From positions 186,001-250,000 of the forward strand of contig JALIZF010001844.1 of the NCBI GenBank assembly GCA_029948255.1: a stretch of DNA of 64,000 nucleotides, in the 5' to 3' direction. Positions within the stretch are counted from its first letter, which is position 1. Each line of letters starts with the position of its first letter. Below the pieces are notes generated by a model. It was given only the letters and a program-made list of their open reading frames with translations, was not told where the DNA came from and did no database searches. The position numbers and the translations under genes were made by a program. Origin of the DNA: Telmatactis stephensoni. Its lineage: Eukaryota > Cnidaria > Anthozoa > Actiniaria > Isophelliidae. Shown here one piece after another: positions 23,098 through 31,903 of this stretch.

Positions 23098-23424
23098 TTA
23101 TAACAAAAACAGGCTCAAAGCCGACATGAGAGGTGACATGACATCGGATACAAATCCATCACCCCGTTGAGCCAGAATTTGTTTCTTGGTTTTAAAAGGG
23201 ACGGATGGGTTGGCTAACTCACGTATGTTGTCCACATGCTCTCTGAGTCGTTCTTTTTGTGCGCCCTTTATGGGGATCAGGCCTTTTGATAAATTCATGC
23301 AAACCTCACAAATGGCATGAACCTGTTCCGGACTAGCGGTGATCAGTAAAACCTTTCTTTGGTTAGGTGAACAATTGGTTAAATGGCACAAATAGCCAAA
23401 ATTTTCTCTTAGCAAGTGGCTCAT
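23098..23424 (-). CDS. Small Polinton protein, pX/minor virion-like
   Basis: 108 aa, intact. Helical N-terminal two thirds starting MSHLLRENFGYL, a Cys-containing middle (ICEVCMNLSKG), a basic stretch, then the typical end: a K-rich segment with KKQILAQRGDG followed by a hydrophobic Ala/Leu tail (LMSALSLFLL). Short frames with the KK..L.Q.GG...L..P.LSAL pattern are common in cnidarian and arthropod Polintons and in adintoviruses, where they have been compared with adenovirus core peptide pX; this assignment is from memory of the family. A minus-strand TATAAAA lies at 23,511-23,517, about 90 bp upstream of the start. It is probably transcribed together with the downstream zinc-cluster gene. 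Confidence 0.75.
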   Translation of the reverse strand: MSHLLRENFGYLCHLTNCSPNQRKVLLITASPEQVHAICEVCMNLSKGLIPIKGAQKERLREHVDNIRELANPSVPFKTKKQILAQRGDGFVSDVMSPLMSALSLFLL

Positions 23425-23540
23425 GTTGTCTGCACAGCCGATTGCATCAAATGAAAGGACAACAAAAAACCATTCCTATTTATCCCTTTTTCCATTGTCA
23501 ACTAAAGACATTTTATAATTTGAAGGATGTGATCAACACT

Positions 23541-24200
23541 AGAATCTAGCTAGAATCTAGCTAGAATCTACACTAGCTAGACTACTAGAATCTACACTAG
23601 CTAGAATACTAGAATCTACACTAGACTACTAGAATCTAGCTAGACTACTAGAATCTACACTAGACTACTAGAATCTACACTAGCTAGAATACTAGAATTA
23701 ATCTACACTAGAATCTAGCTATAGTACTAGAATCTACACTAGCTAGACTACTAGAATCTATACTAGCTAGAATACTAGAATCTACACTAGACTACTAGAA
23801 TCTACACTAGACTACTAGAATCTACACTAGCTAGACTACTAGAATCTACTAGACTACTAGAATCTACACTAGCTAGCTATAGAATACTAGAATTAATCTA
23901 CACTAGAATATAGCTATAGAATACTGGAATCTACACTAGCTAGGAAACTAGAATCTAGCTAGAATCTAGTATCTAGTAGAATCTAGAATCTAACTACAAT
24001 CTAGTAGAATCTACACTAGACTATATCAAAATCTAGTATCTAGTAGAATCTAGAATCTAGCTAGAATCTAGTAGAATCTACACTAGACTATATCAAAATC
24101 TAGTATCTAGTAGAATCTAGAATCTAGCTAGAATCTAGTAGAATCTACACTAGACTATATCAAAATCTAGTATCTAGTAGAATCTACACTAGATAGAATG
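23541..24200. repeat. CTAG-rich minisatellite inside the Polinton element
   Basis: Dozens of copies of units like actagaatctaca, ctagctagac and a longer about 70-bp higher-order unit at 24,000-24,190 containing actatatcaaaatctagtat. It sits where a full-length Polinton would carry replication or capsid genes, so it may mark the deletion junction. No coding potential. Confidence 0.92.
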
Positions 24201-24285
24201 TTAAATCCATTCTATTCAAGTCTAGGTCATAGCCCATAAATAGCGTTTCCTTCGACAATGGGTTTCATTCTTCAAAAGACGTGAG

Positions 24286-24408
24286 ATGGTGCGGATGTGT
24301 CCTATATGCGGCAAGCCGCAACAAAACATATACACTCATTTAAGTAGAGTTCACAAAATGAATGGTCCAGAACGCACCTATTGGTTTCAGAAGGGGAAAA
24401 TACCTTAG
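24286..24408 (+). CDS. 40-aa C2H2 zinc-finger micro-frame
   Basis: ATG at 24,286 to TAG at 24,406-24,408. The translation contains CPICGKPQQNIYTHLSRVH, a single zinc finger with C-x2-C-x9-H-x4-H spacing, then KMNGPERTYW and a short basic end. Single C2H2 fingers of this kind occur on small frames in Polintons. It ends three bases before the ATG of the ATPase remnant. It could also be the N-terminal remnant of a longer protein cut by a stop. Confidence 0.5.
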   Translation: MVRMCPICGKPQQNIYTHLSRVHKMNGPERTYWFQKGKIP

Positions 24409-24410
24409 AG

Positions 24411-25130
24411 ATGATAGTCAGGCTTTTCCAAATTACTGCCCCTCGAGATAGGAAATGGTCAAGCAGATCACTTGTACCAGATTTCAACTGCTTGCATCCA
24501 TTTACTGCTTTAGTAGCAGGAATGACAGGATCCGGTAAAACAGTCTGAGTTCAGAATCTGCTGACATGCAAGACAAGTAATTCAGTCCTCCACCACAGCG
24601 TATCGGTTGGAGTTATTCCCAGTGGCAACCTGCTTACGACGACATGCTAGCAATGATACCTGGAATCGAGTTCGTCAAAGGTATACCCCATGACATTGAT
24701 GAGGATGGCTTCTTTGACCCCTAGGAATCACATACTGTATTGTGATTGATGATCAAATGACAGAGACGTCCAACGACAAGAGAATCAGGAACTTATTTAC
24801 CAAGGATCTCATCATCGAAAACCTCAGTGTGAATTTTTCTGACGCAGAATCTATATTTTCAAGGAAAAATCATGCGCACTCTGAGTCTGAATGCAGCGTA
24901 TCTTATCTTGTTTAAAAATCCAAGAGACAAACTGCAAATAATGACGCTGGGAAAACAGATATACCCTGGAAGGACAGAGAAAGTTCTTCAAAAGTACGAA
25001 GCTGCCAGTGCAGCGGCCTTACGGCTACCTTTTCGTGGATCTAACATCCAACACCCCCGAGGACTGCAGACTTCGAACCAACGTTCTTCCAAATGATGCC
25101 CACCTATCCCAGACTGGGGGACAATCAGAC
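24411..25130 (+). pseudogene. A32-type DNA-packaging ATPase remnant
   Basis: FtsK/HerA-like packaging ATPase as in Polintons and adintoviruses; it would pump DNA into capsids. Walker A (GMTGSGKT) is at about 24,516-24,540 and a Walker B-like IVIDDQM at about 24,739-24,760. The sensor region contains NLFTK, and a later SLNAAYLILFKNPRD block lies near 24,880-24,930. Breaks: an in-frame TGA at 24,546 right after Walker A, a TAG at 24,722, and frame changes between 24,549-24,596, between 24,725-24,742, near 24,805, between Walker B and 24,872, and before 25,008. The C-terminal piece stays open and runs into the next frame. It cannot make an ATPase. Confidence 0.85.
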
Positions 25131-25769
25131 GTTATGAAGACCATGGCTGACTTTTTTCAGCGTCAGGGATACTTACAGTCACCCCAACTTAATGCCATGC
25201 AGGAACTAGAAGAACAGATGGACGCCATTTTAAAAGACCCTAATGTTCCTCCAGAGTTGAAAACCAAACAATACACTCCATTGTTTAATCGCTACCTTGC
25301 TTTACAACACCAGCTTCCCAACGTCATTTTGAACACGACAACAAGGGAACCCGCGCCAACCGTCCTACCCCTGACGAGTCAATCTCTTAACGTGACGACT
25401 CCGGAAAATGTGTCGTTGACAAGTGTGACCAGTGACAGTGGCATTGCATCACCAAAAGAACCCTCTTTTCTTCAACGTCTGACAACTAAAGTTAGAACAC
25501 CTTTTAAATCTACTAGTCCAAAGGTTACTGATAAGATACCATCGACCCCATTAAGAGTAGATCAACCCACCTTTTCCACCCCAATCGCTCCGTCGAGTGC
25601 AGCCCCACTGGAGTTTCCACCCACTCCTCCATCCACTAAAGAAAATCCTCCCAGGTGGATAGGTTATCAAGATGAACATAAGTATAGAGGACAGGTGTTC
25701 GATCCTCCGAGACGTTCAGAACGAATAAGAGCCATGATAAAGTCTATCCCTGGCTGGGAAAAATACTAG
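25008..25769 (+). CDS. 253-aa frame: ATPase tail plus Pro/Ser/Thr-rich Polinton protein
   Basis: Residues about 4-35 are the C-terminal end of the packaging ATPase (YGYLFVDLTS, RLRTNVLP). From about residue 40 there is a helical block starting with MKTMADFFQRQGYL and including LEEQMDAILKDP and FNRYLALQHQLP, a pattern I associate with Polinton structural or scaffold-like frames. Residues about 105-230 are rich in Pro, Ser and Thr with SPK/TPP motifs. The C-terminus is basic (RRSERIRAMIK) and ends PGWEKY. The true start may be an internal Met near 25,134. A plus-strand AATAAAA lies at 25,806-25,812. The open state contrasts with the broken ATPase just upstream. Confidence 0.6.
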   Translation: MQRPYGYLFVDLTSNTPEDCRLRTNVLPNDAHLSQTGGQSDVMKTMADFFQRQGYLQSPQLNAMQELEEQMDAILKDPNVPPELKTKQYTPLFNRYLALQHQLPNVILNTTTREPAPTVLPLTSQSLNVTTPENVSLTSVTSDSGIASPKEPSFLQRLTTKVRTPFKSTSPKVTDKIPSTPLRVDQPTFSTPIAPSSAAPLEFPPTPPSTKENPPRWIGYQDEHKYRGQVFDPPRRSERIRAMIKSIPGWEKY

Positions 25770-25904
25770 AAACTAAATGTATCTTTAAAAAGTTTTATTG
25801 TTGACAATAAAAGGTATTTGAAACTAATGTAGTTGTGATTACTGCAAGTAAGACCGTAAAATATGTAGATTTACAAAACAAGGAAAGATTTACAATATGT
25901 AGAT
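25770..25904. terminator. Overlapping convergent poly-A signals
   Basis: A minus-strand AATAAAA (25,793-25,799) and a plus-strand AATAAAA (25,806-25,812) lie 6 bp apart between two converging genes, so their 3' ends overlap. The block between them is a small inverted repeat around gttgac. Confidence 0.6.
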
Positions 25905-26759
25905 TTACAAAACTTTTGCATTGCACAAATAAATGTTCTTTTTCAGCCAAAGTATACGGTTTCGGTGTGTTTCTTCCACTAGTCGTTTGTGCAAGAGCAT
26001 TGCCTTACGAGCATCATCTACAGGACTAGTAAACAATTCGCCTGTTTCCTCGACCAAATATGTAAAAACAGTGCGTGGGCAGATATCAGTGTAACGAACT
26101 GTTATTCCCTTATCAATGTCTGGAATAAAACAACACTTCTTCTTGGCTTTTTCTAGCCCTTGGCTCCAGTCATTTATTGCAGAAAGAGGCCAACGTTCGT
26201 GTTCGTGTGCGTAAAACTGAGATTGGCATAAATACCGAGCTATGTTTTTCAAATAAAGTCTGTTATCATGGGCTAAGAATGGTTGTTGTTGCTTTACTTC
26301 TGTCATCAGTTCATTCATTAGCACGCTAACCGGTTGAGTACTATACAGTTGGGTTATGTACTCTTCCATGATGACTTGGATGTCTTGGAAAGCAGGATCA
26401 GTAGGCTTCAGATTAAATTCGTCGATAAGTACATGTGGTATAAGAGTGAACAGATTATTAGCGGGAAACTCAACTTTAAGGGTTTCGCTTGCGACATCTC
26501 CCCATTCTTCCCAAAACGATTTGTTGACTTCAATTGTTACAAAGATGAAATTTTTAGGTCCGTATCCTTTTTTTACCATTTCGTTGGCTTTGAACTCTTT
26601 TGCTTGGTACAAGTGAATGTAATAAAAGAGTAGACGAAACAGTGTTTTCAAATCCTGTACTTGTCTTTCACGGAGGATTTTGTCTTCCTGTTCCTCAACA
26701 GCAATATGGGTTGTTTTCGACTCGGCCATATCGATGCGGTAAGTTCGGATTGAAATCAA
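25905..26759 (-). CDS. Polinton accessory protein, 284 aa, unknown
   Basis: Intact frame, no named family recognised. Mostly helical with charged stretches. Near the C-terminus (about 225-264) it has TVFTYLVEETGELFTSPVDD followed by a helix with HKRLVEET; the same pattern opens the 201-aa protein encoded on the other side of the shared promoter. Two starts are possible: 26,759, or the internal MAESK at 26,729. A minus TATAAA at 26,789-26,794 would start RNA near 26,760, which favours the internal Met. Role unknown. Confidence 0.7.
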   Translation of the reverse strand: MISIRTYRIDMAESKTTHIAVEEQEDKILRERQVQDLKTLFRLLFYYIHLYQAKEFKANEMVKKGYGPKNFIFVTIEVNKSFWEEWGDVASETLKVEFPANNLFTLIPHVLIDEFNLKPTDPAFQDIQVIMEEYITQLYSTQPVSVLMNELMTEVKQQQPFLAHDNRLYLKNIARYLCQSQFYAHEHERWPLSAINDWSQGLEKAKKKCCFIPDIDKGITVRYTDICPRTVFTYLVEETGELFTSPVDDARKAMLLHKRLVEETHRNRILWLKKNIYLCNAKVL

Positions 26760-26958
26760 AATGTGAAAGAAGTGTAGCCCTTTCTATGTTTATAAGGGAG
26801 AGCTACGCCCCCAGCCCATCCCACACGTCATTATGACATCGCTTGGTACCAGTCTACTCGATCGAGTGACTGTATAAAAACCTGAAATATTGTTCAATTG
26901 ACTCACAGTGCCTCTAGATTTCACAATTTCAAGACAACCACAAGGATAAAAAAGGAAC
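26760..26958. promoter_or_regulatory. Divergent promoter of the 284-aa and 201-aa genes
   Basis: A 199-bp spacer between two head-to-head genes. TATAAAAA at 26,873-26,880 faces the plus gene (86 bp before its ATG). TATAAA on the minus strand at 26,789-26,794 faces the other. An imperfect palindrome at about 26,828-26,840 (gtcattatgac) sits between them. Clear TATA boxes contrast with the host genes in the window. Confidence 0.6.
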
Positions 26959-27564
26959 ATGGATCGCCTAACCATTATACGAAAACCAGCTACTGAAGCT
27001 ACACCTTTATGGTTATTTGAAGTTCTCGAAACTGGTGAAACATTTACTGATCTAACAGAGAACATTGCTTCGGCTTATGCCTCTTACGTTCATCAGCAAG
27101 AATTGAACAAATGGTTGTGTGAACACGAATATCCATCATCTCTACCTACATTCGATGAATGTATTCCTGAAATTCAGCCTGAAATTTCGGCGAGACAAGA
27201 CGAAATTGAGAACTTATTGATCCAAGCCTATGCCAACGTTGTAATCAATATTATCATGGATTTGGTAGATGAAAATTGTGAGGGATGTCAAAATGACCGG
27301 CCTTCTCAAAGAGAGCATGACTGCCTCATGTTGGACAACAACATAAGAGTGTATCGTTACCTAACGCGAGCTTTGGAAAAAACCAACGAGAACACTGTAA
27401 TGAGGGTGTTTACAAAGCTGACAGAAAGTCTAGAACCATGTTTGAATGGTCTTGAACTTTTGAAATACGACTGTAAAGACAGTAGAGCAGAAATAGTTTC
27501 GAGAAAAAGAGAAAATCTGGAAGCTCTCTTGATCAGCAAACTGAACTTGCTTCACGACATGTAA
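26959..27564 (+). CDS. Polinton accessory protein, 201 aa, Cys-His motif
   Basis: Intact frame. Residues 14-51 carry the pattern also seen at the C-terminus of the neighbouring 284-aa protein (WLFEVLETGETFTDLTENIA, then a helix with YVHQQEL). The middle has CEGCQNDRPSQREHDCLM, a C-x2-C...H-x-C arrangement that could bind zinc; I recall close variants (GC....PSQ..H.CL) in many cnidarian Polinton frames. The rest is helical. Two AATAAA signals follow (27,569 and 27,708). The sequence coding the last residues (gcttcacgacatgtaa) is repeated 119 bp downstream. Function unknown. Confidence 0.72.
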   Translation: MDRLTIIRKPATEATPLWLFEVLETGETFTDLTENIASAYASYVHQQELNKWLCEHEYPSSLPTFDECIPEIQPEISARQDEIENLLIQAYANVVINIIMDLVDENCEGCQNDRPSQREHDCLMLDNNIRVYRYLTRALEKTNENTVMRVFTKLTESLEPCLNGLELLKYDCKDSRAEIVSRKRENLEALLISKLNLLHDM

Positions 27565-27717
27565 ACTAAATAAACAGTGACTTATAGGTTTGAACGGTGT
27601 TTTACTTTTGAGATTGTAAGGACAAGAGGATGAATGACATTTTTTTAATCATGAAACTAAATTTGCTTCACGACATGTAATTATCATAGTTCTATCTGTA
27701 TTTTTGCAATAAACTTT
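27565..27717 (+). terminator. 3' region of the 201-aa gene with a partial 3' duplication
   Basis: The stretch ttgcttcacgacatgtaa at the end of the gene (27,547-27,564) recurs at 27,664-27,681. Each copy is followed by an AATAAA. The duplication may give two alternative 3' ends. Confidence 0.5.
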
Positions 27718-28146
27718 ATGTTATTAAAGTACAAATGTTGTGTGGAACGTTTTGTGTCTAGAACTTATGCAAATTCGCGATCAGTTCTGCTTCATTTGTT
27801 TATTCAAAGCTTTTTCCATTGTGTACATTGTGTCCGAGCGCCTTGTCATGAAGGCCTTTTCGTTCGTCGATTTTACATCCTTTTAGATTATTATTTTGTC
27901 CCTTCTCAATACATTCGGATCACTTTAACTGTATCTTTGATTACTTGGTACATGTTTGACGATAATGCTGTAATTAAACGCGTTAGTGTTTTTGACTTGT
28001 TTAATATCGAGTTGTTTGCACACTTCCACTGCATACGTGGAAATAAAGAGCTTTTTCATAAATTTGATTGGGTTCATCTTGTATCCAACAGTAGATTAAT
28101 GACATTAATGGTTGAAGGGTTCAACAGATTTGTGGGAAAATCCTAA
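27718..28146 (+). CDS. Open frame spanning into the right repeat (hypothetical)
   Basis: 142-codon frame whose ATG (27,718) lies 7 bp outside the repeat, so only this side has a normal start. The rest is identical to the left-repeat frame. It overlaps a poly-A signal at 27,708. No recognised domain. Confidence 0.3.
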   Translation: MLLKYKCCVERFVSRTYANSRSVLLHLFIQSFFHCVHCVRAPCHEGLFVRRFYILLDYYFVPSQYIRITLTVSLITWYMFDDNAVIKRVSVFDLFNIELFAHFHCIRGNKELFHKFDWVHLVSNSRLMTLMVEGFNRFVGKS

Positions 28147-28324
28147 GCCCTCGGTTTATAAGACGTTTGTCCTGGAAGCGGATCGCCGTCGCGTGACTCC
28201 CTGGTCGCTGTTGTGTGACTCCCCTAGCACCGGCGAGTGACCTCCCCTCTATCGGGGGCGTGACTCCCCCTGCACCGCGCGCACCGGCTTGCACCGGACC
28301 CAGAACCGCTATTTGTATACTACT
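27725..28324. repeat. Right terminal inverted repeat, 600 bp
   Basis: Inverted partner of 21,438-22,037. The outer GC-rich end contains repeated GTGACTCCCC-like units. Confidence 0.92.
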
Positions 28325-29124
28325 CATGGCTGATTACCCTTTCGTACGAATGGAGAGTAGCAGGAGTTTTGGGAAACATACTTTGCAAAGTTCATATATT
28401 CATTGCAGATGTTTGTATTGCTGTATCCATTTTAAGTAATGTGGCAATCGGATTAGATCGTTTCTTTGCGGTTGTTTTTCCAATGAAGCCCAGTCCACGA
28501 TTCCTTAAAAATCGTAGAGCTCTTCTTTCAATCTGGTTCACTGCCATAGCAATGTATACGATCGACTTAGTCGCCTTCCACCTGATCCCCTACTATGGTG
28601 TGAACATATGCACCGTGAAATGGTCGGAAAGTGATGACGGAATCAAGGCCGAAACCACTTTATACCTAACTTCTCTCATTGTTTATATTGTCGTCCCGTT
28701 GATCGTCATTACATCACTGTATCTAGCCATTGCTTGTAGCATCAAACGACAGAATCTACCCGGACAGCAGTCGACGGACTTAGAGAAGAAGAGACGAAAG
28801 CGTAACATTGGGATCATCAAGATGTCGTTCACAATCGTGGCGTGTTTTTATGCCTGCTGGATCCCATATCATGTCCTCTTTATTGTGGAACGCTTTGTGT
28901 GGAAAGGAGCTATCCCAGCTGCAATCGCGCCCTTTTACGGCCTCTTGGTGCAATGTTCAATAATTTTATCCGACTTTAGTTTCTTCATCAATCCGCTGAT
29001 TTGTTTCACCTTCAGCAGTAATTATCGTAAATACCTGAAGAAGACTTTCCCATTCAACCTCTTCTCATCGAACCGCCAAAACTGTTCTAAACGAGGGAAG
29101 AAAAACCAAGAAAAAAAATTTTAA

Positions 29125-31361
29125 GGCGTTTTTAGGCGTTTTAACTGAGGCGTTTTAAGGCAAAATATTAAAAGAGTTGAATTAACTGAAATTAACTTAA
29201 GGCTACTTTAGGCTACATTGAGTATTTTAAGACATTTTAAGGCAACTTATGGTCCTGGAGTAGCTCTTGAACTCTAAAAAATGCCCCGCAACATCAACTA
29301 CAGTTAATTCATTGTGAATATACCAAATCAAGAAAGCAGCCGTTATTTACTACAGTGTTATTACAAAACTCTATAGAGTGGCTTGCGCTCAGCGCTTGCA
29401 ATAGCTAATATAACAATTACTGAAATTTTATTCCAAAAAGCTACAAAAATATAGCCGTTTGGACACTCTGCCATTGCAAGGTTTTGTCGTGTAACTAGTC
29501 CCCTGCAAGAGCATTTCAATTCAACATTTTTTGCGGTCTAAAAACATACCTATTTGCACAAACATTGAAAATCATCGAATCTAGAAGCTGAGACCGAAAT
29601 CGCCCCTGGGTACGCTAGAAATATATGGATTTTCATGCGTTTTCTCTGTGAATTCTCTAAGCTACCTAACCGTGTTTGGAATACTCAAGAATTAGTCTCA
29701 ATCGCTGTTTGAAACGCCCACGTCCAAGTGCTTAGTTAAAATCATCTAATCAACAAAATAAATTTCCCAATTAATGTTCAGCTTCCGTTTTGAAGCCGGG
29801 TCAATGTTTATGCAAATTGTAGGCATATGAAATGCCTTTTGCTACATTCCTGAATGCGCATTATATTGCTATTCATGAATTATTGTAAAGAAACTAATAT
29901 CTTTCCTTAATTGAATAAGAACACAGACCCTGGTCAGTTTTAGTTTTGACAGATTTTTGTAGAGAAATATCAACCCTGGGGCGAAACAAGAAGACCGTGC
30001 AGAGTTCAGTTCACTGAAAGTTATACAAAAGTAAAGTAAAGCTGTCGTGCTAATCACCCCTACAAGTACAGTAGGGATAGAGCTTCAAACATGCATATTA
30101 AAAAAATATCAATTGAAAGCTAAAGTACACATGTGCTTGTTGTATGTCCCTAAGAGCATAAACCACGCCAACTTGTTGCCAGAGCCGTTCTTTCTTACTG
30201 CGCATGCTCGTCCAAATCAAGTTATTTTGAAGGCCATGCGCAGTTAGAAAGAACGGGCACTGGGAACGAGATTGATACCATGCGACACAGTCCATTGGTC
30301 AATCAAAAAAACTGTATAATAGGTATGATAAATAGTTTTCTTTAATAATTAACGATAATAAACCTTTATCGCTTAATTAAATGATTTCTTCTGTCATATT
30401 TTTATCTAGAGCGTTTAGAATTGGGAAGACAAATTTACTGAGAAATACCGTTGCGTCTTCAACCAAATAACTCATGCCTCAGTATTTCACATTATAACTA
30501 ACAAAATTGTAGCGTTTCTATAAATTACTTTTAGTATGAATGGACAAGATATTCAGGGACGGACCCGGGAGCCTTCTTTAGAAAGGGGTGCGGCATCAAA
30601 GAAACCGGAAACCGCCCAGAAAATACAGAGCATATTTAGGAAAAGTATGAAAAAGAAGGGCAAAATTTGTCGCAGGAGGGGGTGTCACACCCCTTCACCC
30701 ACCCCCTAAATCCGTCTCTGATGTTAATTTCTACGCTACTTAATTGTTCAACTTATTAAGTGAATATTAGTAGAGTGCATGCACTTAATCCGTGAAACAA
30801 ACACTACTAATTACTACTAAATAGTGTTGATTAGACAATAGGAAACAAAGGAATTACCATAATTTAGCACTATTTTGTACTATTTATGTTTCACGGATTA
30901 AGTGCGTGCACTCCAACAATTTTTACTCCATTGCGACAAATAATAATCATATATTAAATAACTGTAAAACAGCCGATGAATTTTAAATATTTCTTTACAT
31001 TGTGTATCAGAGCTAGGAGACTGAGACGGGTGCGTCACGTGATATGACTTGTTACCCAGGGCTATCTTTAGAACTGCACTGCGATCTCCAGCCACTTGCA
31101 CTCCTAGTAGGATTTGAACTAGTTTGAAATGACCGAAGGAGACTGGAACGAGTTCTAAATTTAGTTCACATGTGGGGCAATACGTCACATTGAGCTGCCG
31201 AAGATTTTTCAAAGAGGGCGCTCGGGAACTCCAGACTCTTGGCTCCAGTTCTTTCATTTTAACCACTGGATAAGGTTTTATCCAAAAGATAGTTCTATCG
31301 CCACACTTCGTGTAACTGGAGACTGGTTTAAGCTCCCCTGACGGAGCGGTATATTATTATT
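29125..31361. other. Spacer with MITEs, no secure gene
   Basis: 29,125-29,250 is degenerate ggcgtttta-rich sequence. 30,188-30,262 is a hairpin whose arms are gttctttcttactgcgcatg and its imperfect reverse. 30,775-30,913 is a MITE with arms gagtgcatgcacttaatccg and gattaagtgcgtgcactc, a diverged cousin of the TA-MITE in receptor copy 5. A 122-codon minus frame at 30,898-31,266 follows the SH3 gene stop and may be 3' UTR; no domain seen. Confidence 0.5.
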
Positions 31362-31862
31362 TCAACACCAAGTACTCCATCGAGAGTCAGTCTCTTCGTC
31401 CTCAGTCTCATGTTTGGTAACGTCTGCCACAGGGTAACCAAATTGTTCATGAAATAGTTCGGAATTTGTTTCCCATTCCTCTTTTTCGTAACGGTGAAAT
31501 GTACAGAGAGGATCCTGGAATCTAACCGCTTGCGTGCTGCTGCTGCTGCTGCTGCCTTCTGAAGTAGAACTCGATGACGAGAAAGACTCCGACGTACTAC
31601 ACGGCGTACTGCCTAGAAAATGCAAAATTGCTTATGTCAGCTTTACATAACTGGTATACTACGCGCGCTCTGATTGGTCGAGAACCATGTGTGATTACAG
31701 TGATTACGTGCGCTCTGATTGGTTGAAATGTTTGGATGGATATTATATGAAACAGATAGATTCCATTTTCCGTGCATCTGTACTCTAATAGATGCACAGA
31801 AGTACGTTTTTTCCGCCATATTTTGACGTCATCTGTGCATTTATCAGAGTACAGACGCATGA

Positions 31863-31903
<41 letters not shown>

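Larger units (their letters stand above)
21438..28324. mobile_element. Polinton/Maverick-type element, 6.9 kb, gene-depleted
   Basis: The element starts AGTAGTATAC and ends GTATACTACT, has 600-bp inverted repeats, and is flanked by a 6-bp duplication CATGGC (21,432-21,437 and 28,325-28,330). AG...CT ends with 6-bp duplications are the Polinton signature. Contents in order: left repeat; acidic zinc-cluster gene (-); pX-like gene (-); CTAG minisatellite; zinc-finger micro-frame (+); broken packaging ATPase (+); 253-aa frame (+); 284-aa gene (-); 201-aa gene (+); right repeat. Family-B polymerase, integrase, adenain-like protease and both capsid genes are not seen; full Polintons are about 15-20 kb. 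It is probably non-autonomous and moved by a full-length relative. Adintovirus-like ancestry is an inference from the pX-like and ATPase parts. Confidence 0.88.
21146..29124 (+). pseudogene. Class A GPCR, copy 6, split by a Polinton-type insertion
   Basis: The 5' part (21,146-21,437) encodes the N-terminus, TM1 and TM2 up to VRLSW. The 3' part (28,331-29,124) encodes the rest, from the first extracellular loop through DRF, CWIP in TM6 and NPLICF in TM7, to a stop at 29,122-29,124. The 6,887-bp element at 21,438-28,324 lies between, in a CATGGC target. Removing the element and one target copy leaves one open frame (...SW|LITLSYEW), so the gene was probably functional just before the insertion. 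Its C-terminus ends in a lysine-rich tail (NCSKRGKKNQEKKF), different from the SSNRA end of the paralogs, because the usual stop is bypassed. On this chromosome it is a null allele. Confidence 0.88.

Noticed and set aside
23541..24200. CRISPR-like array
   Set aside because: Units are short, variable and overlapping with no distinct spacers, in a eukaryotic transposon.
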